The notes: a model not told the origin generated them from the sequence alone. Shown: positions 1 through 6,520, numbered from the stretch's first letter. The stretch is DNA of 9,665 bases from an uncultured Bacilli bacterium (GCA_944363805.1 CALVVH010000046.1:1-9665); one strand, 5' to 3'. Numbers and translations are program-made.

Positions 1-888
1 ATTGGTGAACCAGGTACCCAACTTACCATGCGTACATTCCACTCTGGTGGTGTTGCCCATGGTGGAGATGCCGATATCACTCAAGGGCTTCCAAGAGTTG
101 AAGAATTATTTGAAGCTCGTATGCCAAAAGGTAAAGCAACTATTGCTGAAATTTCTGGTAAGGTTATCGGAATCGAAGAACAAAATGGTAAACATTTAAT
201 TACTATTGAAAATGAAGCTGGTGTAAGAGAACACGTAACAAACTACAACATGAAGGTTCGTGTTAGTGTTGGAGATACTGTTGAAGCTGGTGACAAACTT
301 ACAGAAGGTGTTATTTCACCAAAAGAATTACTTGCTGTAACAGACCCACTTACTGCTCAAGAATACATTCTAAAAGAAGTACAAAAAGTATATAAATTAC
401 AAGGTGTTGATATTTCCGATAAACACATCGAAATTATCGTTAAGAGAATGATTAACAAGGTAAGAATTACTGATGCTGGTGATACTGACTTTGTTGAAGG
501 TCTAACTGTATCTCTAAGAGAATTTACTGAAGGAAATAAACCGGTAATTCTAGCTGGTAAAGTTCCTGCTAAAGGTAATCCAATAATGCTTGGTATTACT
601 AAGTCTTCTCTAGAAACTGATTCCTTCTTATCAGCTGCATCATTCCAAGAAACAACAAGAGTGTTAACTGATGCTGCCATCCATGGTAAAGTAGATAGCT
701 TGCAAGGATTAAAAGAAAATGTAATCATTGGTAAATTAATCCCAGCAGGTACTGGTTATAAACAATATAGTGATATTTCTATTGAACTTGAAAAAGACAT
801 CTTAGATGATGATGCTAGTGAAGTTCTAGAAGAAAAACTAATGGATGATGCTGATATATCCTTAGATAGTTTAAATACTGCTGAATAA
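1..888 (+). CDS. rpoC: RNA polymerase beta' subunit, C-terminal part (5' end outside window)
   Basis: This is the last 295 codons of the beta' subunit of DNA-directed RNA polymerase; the reading frame is open from base 1. The first residues read [17 protein letters not shown], the trigger-loop segment whose Met and His act in nucleotide addition. It runs straight into [20 protein letters not shown] with no large lineage-specific insertion of the E. coli SI3 type. After that come the conserved AEISGKV stretch, the [20 protein letters not shown] clamp-region block, and [19 protein letters not shown] followed by [18 protein letters not shown] near the C-terminus. The protein ends in an acidic tail of about 35 residues rich in Asp and Glu. 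The stop TAA is followed two bases later by a strong terminator, so this is the end of the rpo transcription unit. Codons prefer GGT, GCT and ATT, unlike the next gene. Identification is essentially certain. Confidence 0.98.
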   Translation: MGEPGTQLTMRTFHSGGVAHGGDADITQGLPRVEELFEARMPKGKATIAEISGKVIGIEEQNGKHLITIENEAGVREHVTNYNMKVRVSVGDTVEAGDKLTEGVISPKELLAVTDPLTAQEYILKEVQKVYKLQGVDISDKHIEIIVKRMINKVRITDAGDTDFVEGLTVSLREFTEGNKPVILAGKVPAKGNPIMLGITKSSLETDSFLSAASFQETTRVLTDAAIHGKVDSLQGLKENVIIGKLIPAGTGYKQYSDISIELEKDILDDDASEVLEEKLMDDADISLDSLNTAE

Positions 889-890
889 TA

Positions 891-913
891 AAAATCCCTT
901 CGGGGATTTTTTT
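891..913 (+). terminator. Rho-independent terminator after rpoC
   Basis: AAAATCCC and GGGATTTT form a perfect 8-bp stem closed by a TTCG tetraloop (a C-TTCG-G cap, very stable), and the T run continues to 913. It begins two bases after the rpoC stop codon. The A-rich left arm could also give a minus-strand T run, but no minus-strand gene ends here. Confidence 0.95.
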
Positions 914-1028
914 ATGCCCAATAAGATACTTACATTACCCATATAACGTTACAAAAATAAAAACTTCTTATTATATAATTAATTTATAGTAAATAGTACA
1001 TAATTCGACAAGATATATGTATAAAATC

Positions 1029-1048
1029 TGTTATATTAATAGTGGAGG
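1029..1048 (+). promoter_or_regulatory. Candidate extended -10 promoter and ribosome binding site of the surface-protein gene
   Basis: TG-T-TATATT at 1029-1037 is an extended -10 element, and GGAGG at 1044-1048 lies 10 bases before the ATG at 1059. No good -35 sits at the standard distance; TCGACA at 1005-1010 is 21 bases upstream of the -10, too far. An alternative -10, TATAAA at 1020-1025, also lacks a partner. If the extended -10 is used, transcription would begin about at the Shine-Dalgarno sequence. The rest of the 889-1058 gap is AT-rich and shows nothing else I can support. Confidence 0.4.
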
Positions 1049-1058
1049 ATAGATAAAT

Positions 1059-2567
1059 ATGCAAAAAACAAATGAAAAGAAAGTACTAATATTTTCGGCG
1101 ATAGCAGTTGTGTTATTAATCGTAGTTGTAGTGGGAGCAACATATGCATTTTTTACAGCCCAAGGTGGAGCTAGTGCTAATACTAATGTTAATGTTCAAA
1201 CAAATACAACCGATAACTTATCATTTGAAGTAGGAGAGGCTATAAATATAACTGCTAATCAAGATAATTTTGCGCAAGGTTTAGGTAACCAAGTAGGAAG
1301 TACAACAGCTAGTGCCACATTAACTGCCAATAATGCAACGAATACGGCGACAAGAAATTATTATTTATATTTGGATATAACAAACAATGAATTTGAATAT
1401 ACAGTAGATGAAAATACACCAGAGTTAATACTGACAATAACAGCCCCAAATGATGCTCCAGTTACATCATTATCAGGATTGACTTATAAAGAAAATGTAA
1501 CAACAAATGTAACAGATGGAGAAACACAAGTAATAAGCGGATTTGATATAACAACAGCAAATGGGTTAATAACAATAGCCGATAATTATGAAATAAGTGC
1601 AACAGAGACTCCAACAACGCAAGAATGGAATGTAACAGTAACATTTGTTAATTTAGATAGTGACCAAGAAGAAAATACAAATAAAACATTTGAAGCAACA
1701 GTGATAATTCAAGAAGAACCATATGAAGAAGAAACACTAGCATATCATGAAACATGTACACTAGGAACAATGGCTTGTGATATAGCGCGACTTTACAATG
1801 AGACTAGTCCTGAAACAAATGGACTATATTATCATGATACCAATCTGGTAAATGGAGCACAAGATAATAGTTATAGGTATAGTGGATCCAATCCTAACAA
1901 TTATGTATGTTTTGGAGCAACTGGAGCAGATTGTCAAAATGTAGATAACCAATATCGAATCATCGGAGTATTTGATGGCCAAGTAAAACTAATCAAAGCA
2001 ACAAGTTATGGAAGCTATGCTTGGAATGGGGCAGATTCATCTGCTGTTAATACATGGGATGGAAGTATCAAACCGGATATATATACAACATTAAATGAAA
2101 CATACTACAGTACAATATCAGCAGAATGGCAAAACCTAATAGCAGAAACAACATGGCAAGTCGGAGGAATGGAGTATAGTAATAAATATTCAGCAAAACA
2201 ATTTTATGATATAGAAGTAGGAACAGGACAAAATGGATATGAAGAAACAATGAAAATAGGATTAATGTATGTATCAGAATATGGATATGGTACAAGTCTA
2301 GAAAATTGGACAACAGCATTATCTAGTTATAATAATTCAACTATTAAAGATAATAACTGGCTATATTTAGGAAGCATGGAATGGACAATTTCTCATTGTT
2401 TGGATGATTTGAATAGAGTACACCTTGTTGTTAGCAGTGGCTATATGTATTACAATACAGTGTTCACAGCTCATGGTGTACGCCCCTCATTTTATTTAAA
2501 CCCTGACGTTCAAATCTATGAAGGACATTCAGGCACACAATCAGATCCATATAGAATCGTATTATAA
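1059..2567 (+). CDS. Surface protein with SipW-type signal peptide, TasA/camelysin-like N-terminal part and lectin-fold-like C-terminal module
   Basis: A 502-residue exported protein. KTNEKK precedes a hydrophobic segment (about residues 9-27) ending in GATYAFFTAQ (26-35), the signature of signal peptides handled by SipW-type signal peptidases, as in TasA and camelysin. Residues 36-220 are Thr/Asn-rich with alternating strand patterns, as expected of the TasA-like beta-sandwich. An acidic linker (about 217-228) leads to a second domain at 229-502, with candidate disulfide pairs C233/C240 and C284/C292 and a lone C447. It contains NQYRIIGVFDGQVKLIKATS, then IGLMYVSEYGYG, an EWTIS block, GVRPSFYL and a terminal GTQSDPYRIVL. 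This C-terminal module recurs in proteins of uncultured gut Bacilli (DUF6273-like, from memory). A GGAGG site 10 bases upstream supports the start. Codons here favour A endings (GGA, GCA, ACA, ATA), unlike flanking genes. No sipW or tasA partner is visible. Probable role: adhesin or matrix component (inference). Confidence 0.75.
   Translation: MQKTNEKKVLIFSAIAVVLLIVVVVGATYAFFTAQGGASANTNVNVQTNTTDNLSFEVGEAINITANQDNFAQGLGNQVGSTTASATLTANNATNTATRNYYLYLDITNNEFEYTVDENTPELILTITAPNDAPVTSLSGLTYKENVTTNVTDGETQVISGFDITTANGLITIADNYEISATETPTTQEWNVTVTFVNLDSDQEENTNKTFEATVIIQEEPYEEETLAYHETCTLGTMACDIARLYNETSPETNGLYYHDTNLVNGAQDNSYRYSGSNPNNYVCFGATGADCQNVDNQYRIIGVFDGQVKLIKATSYGSYAWNGADSSAVNTWDGSIKPDIYTTLNETYYSTISAEWQNLIAETTWQVGGMEYSNKYSAKQFYDIEVGTGQNGYEETMKIGLMYVSEYGYGTSLENWTTALSSYNNSTIKDNNWLYLGSMEWTISHCLDDLNRVHLVVSSGYMYYNTVFTAHGVRPSFYLNPDVQIYEGHSGTQSDPYRIVL
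2382..2510 (+). other. Codon-shifted 3' segment resembling a diversity-generating-retroelement variable region
   Basis: Codons 442-484 of the surface-protein gene encode W-T-I-S, then a run of varied residues, then S-S-G-Y-M-Y-Y-N and finally G-V-R-P-S-F-Y-L. Upstream codons are mostly A-ending (GGA, GTA, ACA, TTA). Of the 28 codons from 446 to 473, 20 end in T or C, and the conserved tail uses GTA CGC CCC, rare choices for this genome. The protein spacing (Trp-Ser/Thr-x-Ser, variable block, Gly, variable block, VRP) is the pattern I recall from C-type-lectin-fold variable regions of diversity-generating retroelements. No template repeat or reverse transcriptase lies in the window, so the interpretation is unproven. 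Confidence 0.4.
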
Positions 2568-2577
2568 AATAGATATT

Positions 2578-2604
2578 GATTGCTTTGTTTAGGCAATCTT
2601 TTTT
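2578..2604 (+). terminator. Rho-independent terminator after the surface-protein gene
   Basis: GATTGCTT (2578-2585) pairs with TAGGCAATC (reading back from 2598) to give an 8-bp stem with one G-T wobble and a 5-base loop. Six T follow at 2599-2604. It lies 10 bases after the stop codon. No T run is present on the minus-strand side, so it acts in one direction. Confidence 0.9.
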
Positions 2605-2605
2605 C

Positions 2606-2633
2606 TTGACTAAAATTAAAAATATGGTAAAAT
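2606..2633 (+). promoter_or_regulatory. Sigma-A-type promoter of the DUF3419-like gene
   Basis: TTGACT (2606-2611), a 16-base spacer and TAAAAT (2628-2633), with TG-G directly before the -10 making it an extended -10. It begins two bases after the preceding terminator's T run. The expected start near 2640 gives a leader of about 20 bases. A run of six G (2651-2656) five bases before the ATG serves as ribosome binding site. Confidence 0.75.
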
Positions 2634-2661
2634 AACACATATCAAAAAAAGGGGGGTTTTT

Positions 2662-3405
2662 ATGGAAAAAGTTTATGGATTTACTAACGAAAATATAAGT
2701 GCATTTCCTGAATTTTTTAGCTTTGACAATGCTAGAGTTTTAACTGTATTGGGAAGTGGAGATCAATATTTTTTATCTCTTTTAAATGGTGCTAAGGATG
2801 TAGAAGTATTTGATATAAATTATTTAGCCTGGTATCATTTCTTATTAAAGTATACTGCAATAAAAGTATTATCCTATGAGGAATTTATGAAAATGTTTGT
2901 GACAGATAACTTAGATAACTTAACTATCTATGCTAAATTGCGAGAATATCTTCCAGATGAAGTAAAATATTTTTTTGATAAACTTTTTAGCTTAGGTAGA
3001 AAATTTTCTTCAATTAAAATAAGAAATGTTATATTTGATAATGCTAAAATTAGAAATATTCCTTTTTTTAACAGGGAAACATATTATCAATTACAAAGTA
3101 TATTACAAAATAGTAGCATACCAACATTCTATAATTGTAATCTGTTAGAGATAAATGAATATACTAAAAAATCATATGATGTTGCTTTACTTTCTAATGT
3201 GTATCATTATTTAAGTTTAACTGCTAAAGATTATCGTGATTTTTTAAATAAATTTAATGCTCCAGAAATATTAGCTTTATATACTTGGATTTTAAATTGG
3301 GAAGAAAAAATGCGTTTTTTAGCAAGTGGTTTTGCTGTATACCAAATACCAGGGGTACTACATAAAGAAGATTATATAGTTAAATTAAGTCGCAGGAAGC
3401 AATAA
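2662..3405 (+). CDS. DUF3419/BtaA-like SAM-binding protein
   Basis: A 247-residue soluble protein with no signal peptide or membrane segment. Near the N-terminus, RVLTVLGSGDQ (25-35) is a glycine-rich SAM-binding loop of a Rossmann-type methyltransferase fold. It is followed by VEVFDIN (47-53), where Asp51 would contact the SAM ribose. The adjoining YHFLLKYTAIKVLSYEEF pattern matches bacterial DUF3419 proteins. YDVALLSNVYHYL (172-184) fits the motif-IV strand and helix. DUF3419 includes BtaA, which transfers the 3-amino-3-carboxypropyl group of SAM to diacylglycerol in betaine-lipid synthesis, but BtaA is longer and usually paired with the methyltransferase BtaB, which is absent here. A betaine-lipid role is therefore not supported; substrate unknown. 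The gene has its own promoter and a terminator overlapping its stop codon, so it is probably monocistronic. Family assignment is likely, function open. Confidence 0.7.
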   Translation: MEKVYGFTNENISAFPEFFSFDNARVLTVLGSGDQYFLSLLNGAKDVEVFDINYLAWYHFLLKYTAIKVLSYEEFMKMFVTDNLDNLTIYAKLREYLPDEVKYFFDKLFSLGRKFSSIKIRNVIFDNAKIRNIPFFNRETYYQLQSILQNSSIPTFYNCNLLEINEYTKKSYDVALLSNVYHYLSLTAKDYRDFLNKFNAPEILALYTWILNWEEKMRFLASGFAVYQIPGVLHKEDYIVKLSRRKQ

Positions 3406-3421
3406 TATTGCTTTTTTTTTT
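3397..3421 (+). terminator. Rho-independent terminator overlapping the stop codon of the DUF3419-like gene
   Basis: AAGCAAT (3397-3403) and ATTGCTT (3407-3413) form a 7-bp perfect stem with a 3-base loop, followed by a T run to 3421. The last two sense codons (AAG CAA) form the left arm, and the stop TAA (3403-3405) lies at the arm's end and in the loop. Confidence 0.9.
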
Positions 3422-3436
3422 CACAAATAATATAAT
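3408..3436 (+). promoter_or_regulatory. Candidate murD promoter, -35 inside the upstream terminator
   Basis: TTGCTT (3408-3413), exactly 17 bases, then a perfect TATAAT (3431-3436). The -35 is the right arm of the preceding terminator stem. The predicted start near 3443 falls within the AGGTGA ribosome binding site (3442-3447), so the leader would be almost absent. The -10 and spacing are good and the -35 is moderate. Confidence 0.6.
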
Positions 3437-3453
3437 TAATTAGGTGATTTATC

Positions 3454-4773
3454 ATGTATGAAAATAAAAAAATATTAATTTTAGGTGCAGCCAGAAGTGG
3501 TTTAGCTGTAGCCAACTTACTAGCAGGCAAAAATAATGATATTACATTAAGTGATATTAATCCTTTAAAAGAAGAAGACTTAAATAAATTAAATGATTTA
3601 GGTATTAAAGTTATTATAACTTCTAATCAAGTTGATTTAATCGATTCTTCCTATGATATAGTTATTAAAAATCCAGCAATTATGGCAACTAGTGATATTG
3701 TCAAAAAACTAGATAGTCTAGGTATTAGAACCGAAAATGAAATCGAAGTTGCCTATCATTTTCTGCCAAAAGATATTACAATTATTGGGGTAACAGGTTC
3801 TAATGGCAAAACTACAACGACTACAATTATTTATGAAATTTTAAAAAGACATGGCCAAAGTGTTGTTCTCGGCGGAAATATTGGAACGCCATTAAGTGCC
3901 TTAGTTAATGAAATTAAATCTAAAGATATTTTACTCTTAGAAATTAGTGATCATCAACTATGTGATATTCATGACTTTAAGACCAATATAAGTGTCTTAA
4001 CTAATATTTGTCCAACTCATTTGGATTATCATGGCTCTTATGAACATTACAAGTTAACCAAAAAGAAAATATTTAACTTACATACTTCTAGTGACATAGC
4101 AATAATTAATAAAGATAACTCTGATAGTATACAAATAAGTAAAGATATCTTATCTAAGAAGATTTACTTTAATGATAGTGAAAATTACTATAAAGATAAT
4201 TATATTTATTTACATAATCAAAAGTATTTGGATGTAAATGATATCTTATTAAAAGGGCATCATAATTATGAAAATATTTTAGTGGCTCTTTTAGTTACAG
4301 AAATGTTTGGTTTAGATAAAGCTATTACTGCAGAGTTCTTAAAATCATTCGGTGGTGTTGCTCATCGTTTAGAATATGTAACAAAAAAAGATGGGGTAGA
4401 GTATTATAACGATTCTAAATCTACTAATCCAACTTCTACAATTACAGCTTTAAAAACATTTACTAGACCAGTACATTTAATTTTGGGAGGGTTGGAACGA
4501 AATCAGGACTTTAATGAATTAAACAACTATATGCAACATGTTAAATGTATTTATGCTATCGGTGGCGTAACTGAAAGAATCTATGATTACGCTACTTCTA
4601 TAAATACTCCTTGCTTTAAATGTTTTACTTTAGCTAAAGCTTTGAAAAAAATTAAGGAAAACGTCCAAAATGGCGAAGTTGTATTGCTTTCTCCTGGCAG
4701 TTCTTCGCAAGATCAATATGCAAAATTTGAAGATCGTGGTGACGAATTTAAAAATATAGTTGAAAAATTTTAA
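3454..4773 (+). CDS. murD: UDP-N-acetylmuramoyl-L-alanine--D-glutamate ligase
   Basis: MurD is the cytoplasmic ATP-dependent ligase adding D-glutamate to UDP-MurNAc-L-Ala in peptidoglycan precursor synthesis. At 439 residues the length is normal. The N-terminal UDP-binding Rossmann domain opens with ILILGAARSGLAVANLL. The ATP loop is G-VTGSNGKTTTT (112-123, Lys119), followed by GGNIGTPL. E163 corresponds to the catalytic Glu of the E-x-S-x-x-Q-L motif, H189 (THLDYHG) to the conserved His, and K203 to the lysine carbamylated in E. coli MurD. The C-terminal domain shows HRLE, NDSKSTNP (319-326), GGLERNQDF (345-353) and SPGSSSQDQY (413-422). Several positions are unusual: SDHQL for the common SSFQL, and SPGSSSQ for SPACAS-type. 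All key residues remain, so it should be active. AGGTGA lies 6 bases before the ATG. No terminator follows, so readthrough into the next gene is possible. No other mur/mra genes are adjacent. Confidence 0.95.
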   Translation: MYENKKILILGAARSGLAVANLLAGKNNDITLSDINPLKEEDLNKLNDLGIKVIITSNQVDLIDSSYDIVIKNPAIMATSDIVKKLDSLGIRTENEIEVAYHFLPKDITIIGVTGSNGKTTTTTIIYEILKRHGQSVVLGGNIGTPLSALVNEIKSKDILLLEISDHQLCDIHDFKTNISVLTNICPTHLDYHGSYEHYKLTKKKIFNLHTSSDIAIINKDNSDSIQISKDILSKKIYFNDSENYYKDNYIYLHNQKYLDVNDILLKGHHNYENILVALLVTEMFGLDKAITAEFLKSFGGVAHRLEYVTKKDGVEYYNDSKSTNPTSTITALKTFTRPVHLILGGLERNQDFNELNNYMQHVKCIYAIGGVTERIYDYATSINTPCFKCFTLAKALKKIKENVQNGEVVLLSPGSSSQDQYAKFEDRGDEFKNIVEKF

Positions 4774-4788
4774 ATAAAAAGGTATAAT
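4760..4788 (+). promoter_or_regulatory. Sigma-A-type promoter of the proline-rich membrane-protein gene
   Basis: TTGAAA (4760-4765), exactly 17 bases, then a perfect TATAAT (4783-4788). The -35 lies inside the last codons of murD. Transcription would begin near 4795, about 26 bases before the ATG at 4821. AAGGGG at 4807-4812 is the ribosome binding site. This is one of the best-matching promoters in the window. Confidence 0.75.
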
Positions 4789-4820
4789 TTAAATATGATT
4801 GATAATAAGGGGCTGATAGT

Positions 4821-6392
4821 ATGAATGGACAAAATCCAAATAATCAATTAAATCAAGGGGGAACTAATAATACCAGTGGAACAAATTCTACTGTTTTAGG
4901 TAGTGTTGGACCAACACCAGTAGCTCAACCAGCATCAGCTGCTAATCCAGCGCCGAGTGCACCAAATCCAACCACCGGAGCAACACCGCCACCTGCTAGT
5001 CCAGTAACTCCTGGACCACAAGCGACACCAGCTACTAATGTTGCTCAACCACCACAACCACAAGCACCAGTAAAACCGGCACAACCACAAGTAGCGCCAA
5101 CTGCTAATAGTGCTAATCCACAAAGTGCAACACCAGTAAATCATACACCTATGGCAAATCCTACCGCTGGAGCAACTCAAGCACCTGCTAGTCCAGCAAC
5201 TCCTAGACCACAAGCAGCACCAACTCAAAATTTAGGTAGTGACGAAAAAACTCCAGTAGCTCAACCAATTCCTGGTACCTCTGGAACACCTTATCAAGCT
5301 AATAGCTTGACAGGCAATACTGTTGGAGTAGGAACACCAAGTGTTGGCCAAAATAATTTAAACGCTAATGGTTTTGTTGAACCAAATAAAACTGAAAACA
5401 TTGGTACAGTTCCACCACCAGCACAACCAAATAATGCTAAAGGTAAGAAAAAAGCACCAATAAGTAAACCATTATTTATAATTATTATAGTTGTTCTTAT
5501 TGCTGCAGTAGCCTTTGGAGTATATTATTTCTTAAGTATTAGTAATAAAACTACTGTTAGCTTAAAAACAGTCGAAGTTGGTGTTGGTGACGTCTTATCA
5601 GATAATATTAACGATTATGCTACAATTAGTGGTAATGATGCTGCAAGTTGTACATTAAATATCCGTAATGTTGATACTTCTACTATTGGAGAATATGATT
5701 TCAGTGTTACCTGTGGTAATGATACTTACAATGGTAAAGTAAAAGTAAGTGATATTACTGCACCGACATATTCTCTAAATACTGTTTATAAAACAGTAAA
5801 CGAAGGTGTAACTGTCGATGAATTTGTAGCTTCTTGTGAAGACCCTTCAGAATGTACAACAAGTTTTGTTGATGAATCTGTACTTGATAGCAATCTAGCA
5901 ACAGCTGGTGGACCATATGATATTGAAATAAATATTACTGATGGCGCTGGCAATTCAACTGTAGCTACTGCTCAATTGTATGTAACTGAAAATCCAATTC
6001 AAATATTTAAAAATTGTGAATCCCCAAGTACTGAAGTATCTGGTTACCAAGCAACAAAAACAATAACTGATTACTTACCAATGGGAAGTAGTGCTGGAGT
6101 TGGAATAATCTATCTTGGTGTATCTCAAAGAATTTATACTTATGTTTTTACAGATGCTGAAGAATATGCCGAAGTAGTCGGAGACAAAGAAAGTACTTTG
6201 ACATTTGATGGTGTTACTGGTCAAGCATCTTACAATGATGATGACTTAACTTTCCAAATAGTCACTGATTTGAGTATTGATACTTTAAATACTGAAGCTG
6301 GTGGAACATTCCCAAGTTTGTATAATGATATTCAAACATATTATAGTACAAATGGTTATATGTGCAATAACATCCTACCAGATAGTAATTAA
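4821..6392 (+). CDS. Single-pass membrane protein: Pro/Ala/Gln-rich cytoplasmic tail, Ig-like outer domains
   Basis: A 523-residue protein in three parts. Residues 1-206 are low complexity, rich in Pro, Ala, Gln, Thr and Asn, almost uncharged, and contain a 25-residue imperfect duplication (49-73 and 113-137). KGKKKAPISKP (207-217) precedes a membrane segment at 218-238; by the positive-inside rule the tail is cytoplasmic and the rest outside. Residues 243-308 and 309-390 look like bacterial Ig-like (DUF5011-type) beta domains: the second starts ITAPTYSLN and carries ITDGAGNST. The final part, about 391-523, is an unassigned mixed domain. Six cysteines, all outside (277, 298, 339, 345, 399, 515), suggest up to three disulfides. 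There is no signal peptide, lipobox or sorting motif. It has its own promoter and terminator. The specific function is unknown; a membrane-anchored envelope role is inferred. The start is supported by AAGGGG eight bases upstream. Confidence 0.75.
   Translation: MNGQNPNNQLNQGGTNNTSGTNSTVLGSVGPTPVAQPASAANPAPSAPNPTTGATPPPASPVTPGPQATPATNVAQPPQPQAPVKPAQPQVAPTANSANPQSATPVNHTPMANPTAGATQAPASPATPRPQAAPTQNLGSDEKTPVAQPIPGTSGTPYQANSLTGNTVGVGTPSVGQNNLNANGFVEPNKTENIGTVPPPAQPNNAKGKKKAPISKPLFIIIIVVLIAAVAFGVYYFLSISNKTTVSLKTVEVGVGDVLSDNINDYATISGNDAASCTLNIRNVDTSTIGEYDFSVTCGNDTYNGKVKVSDITAPTYSLNTVYKTVNEGVTVDEFVASCEDPSECTTSFVDESVLDSNLATAGGPYDIEINITDGAGNSTVATAQLYVTENPIQIFKNCESPSTEVSGYQATKTITDYLPMGSSAGVGIIYLGVSQRIYTYVFTDAEEYAEVVGDKESTLTFDGVTGQASYNDDDLTFQIVTDLSIDTLNTEAGGTFPSLYNDIQTYYSTNGYMCNNILPDSN
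4965..5039 (+). repeat. Imperfect 75-bp repeat, copy 1, coding the proline-rich tail
   Basis: Encodes residues 49-73, starting NPTTGATPPPASP and ending in TN. It aligns without gaps to copy 2, 192 bases downstream, with shared positions N-P-T-x-G-A-T-x-x-P-A-S-P-x-T-P-x-P-Q-A. It is best read as an old internal duplication within a low-complexity domain. Confidence 0.75.
5157..5231 (+). repeat. Imperfect 75-bp repeat, copy 2, coding the proline-rich tail
   Basis: Encodes residues 113-137, starting NPTAGATQAPASP and ending in QN. It differs from copy 1 at about eight of 25 residues and at several third codon positions, so the duplication is not recent or is under relaxed selection. Confidence 0.75.
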
Positions 6393-6407
6393 TAATATTT
6401 AATATAT

Positions 6408-6438
6408 GGAGTAGTTAAATGACTACTTCTTTTTCTTT
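6408..6438 (+). terminator. Rho-independent terminator after the proline-rich membrane-protein gene
   Basis: GGAGTAGT (6408-6415) and ACTACTTC (6422-6429) form an 8-bp stem with one G-T wobble and a 6-base loop. They are followed by TTTTT-C-TTT. The hairpin starts 16 bases after the stop codon. Between it and the next promoter is AT-rich sequence with nothing recognisable. Confidence 0.85.
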
Positions 6439-6474
6439 AAAATGTCTAGTAACTTAATTTTAACTTATTTAATC

Positions 6475-6503
6475 TTGTCTATTTTTAGACTACATGATAA
6501 AAT
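6475..6503 (+). promoter_or_regulatory. Promoter of the two-gene operon 6521-8373
   Basis: TTGTCT (6475-6480), exactly 17 bases, then TAAAAT (6498-6503) preceded by TG-A, an extended -10. Predicted initiation near 6510 coincides with AGGTGA (6510-6515), the ribosome binding site five bases before the ATG at 6521. The leader would be only about a dozen bases. Confidence 0.7.
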
Positions 6504-6520
6504 TTTTTTAGGTGATAACA

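Noticed and set aside
357..728. Minus-strand frame of 123 residues inside rpoC
   Set aside because: It lies wholly antisense to highly conserved rpoC sequence and has no ribosome binding site.
1005..1037. TCGACA (1005-1010) as a -35 for the surface-protein gene
   Set aside because: The spacing to TATATT is 21 bases, outside the normal 16-18 range, so only the extended -10 is retained as a weak candidate.
1462..2319. Minus-strand Leu/Ile-rich frames inside the surface-protein gene that could look like membrane peptides
   Set aside because: They are antisense readings of Thr/Asn/Tyr-rich AT-rich codons and lack ribosome binding sites and promoters.
4935..5228. Minus-strand 97-residue frame rich in Cys, Trp and Ser
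   Set aside because: It is the mirror of the low-complexity Pro/Ala/Gln codons of the plus-strand gene. The composition is an artefact, with no ribosome binding site and no family resemblance.
6512..6520. GTG start codon nine bases upstream of ATG 6521
   Set aside because: The GTG is part of the AGGTGA ribosome binding site (6510-6515); nothing further upstream could serve it, while the ATG has ideal spacing.
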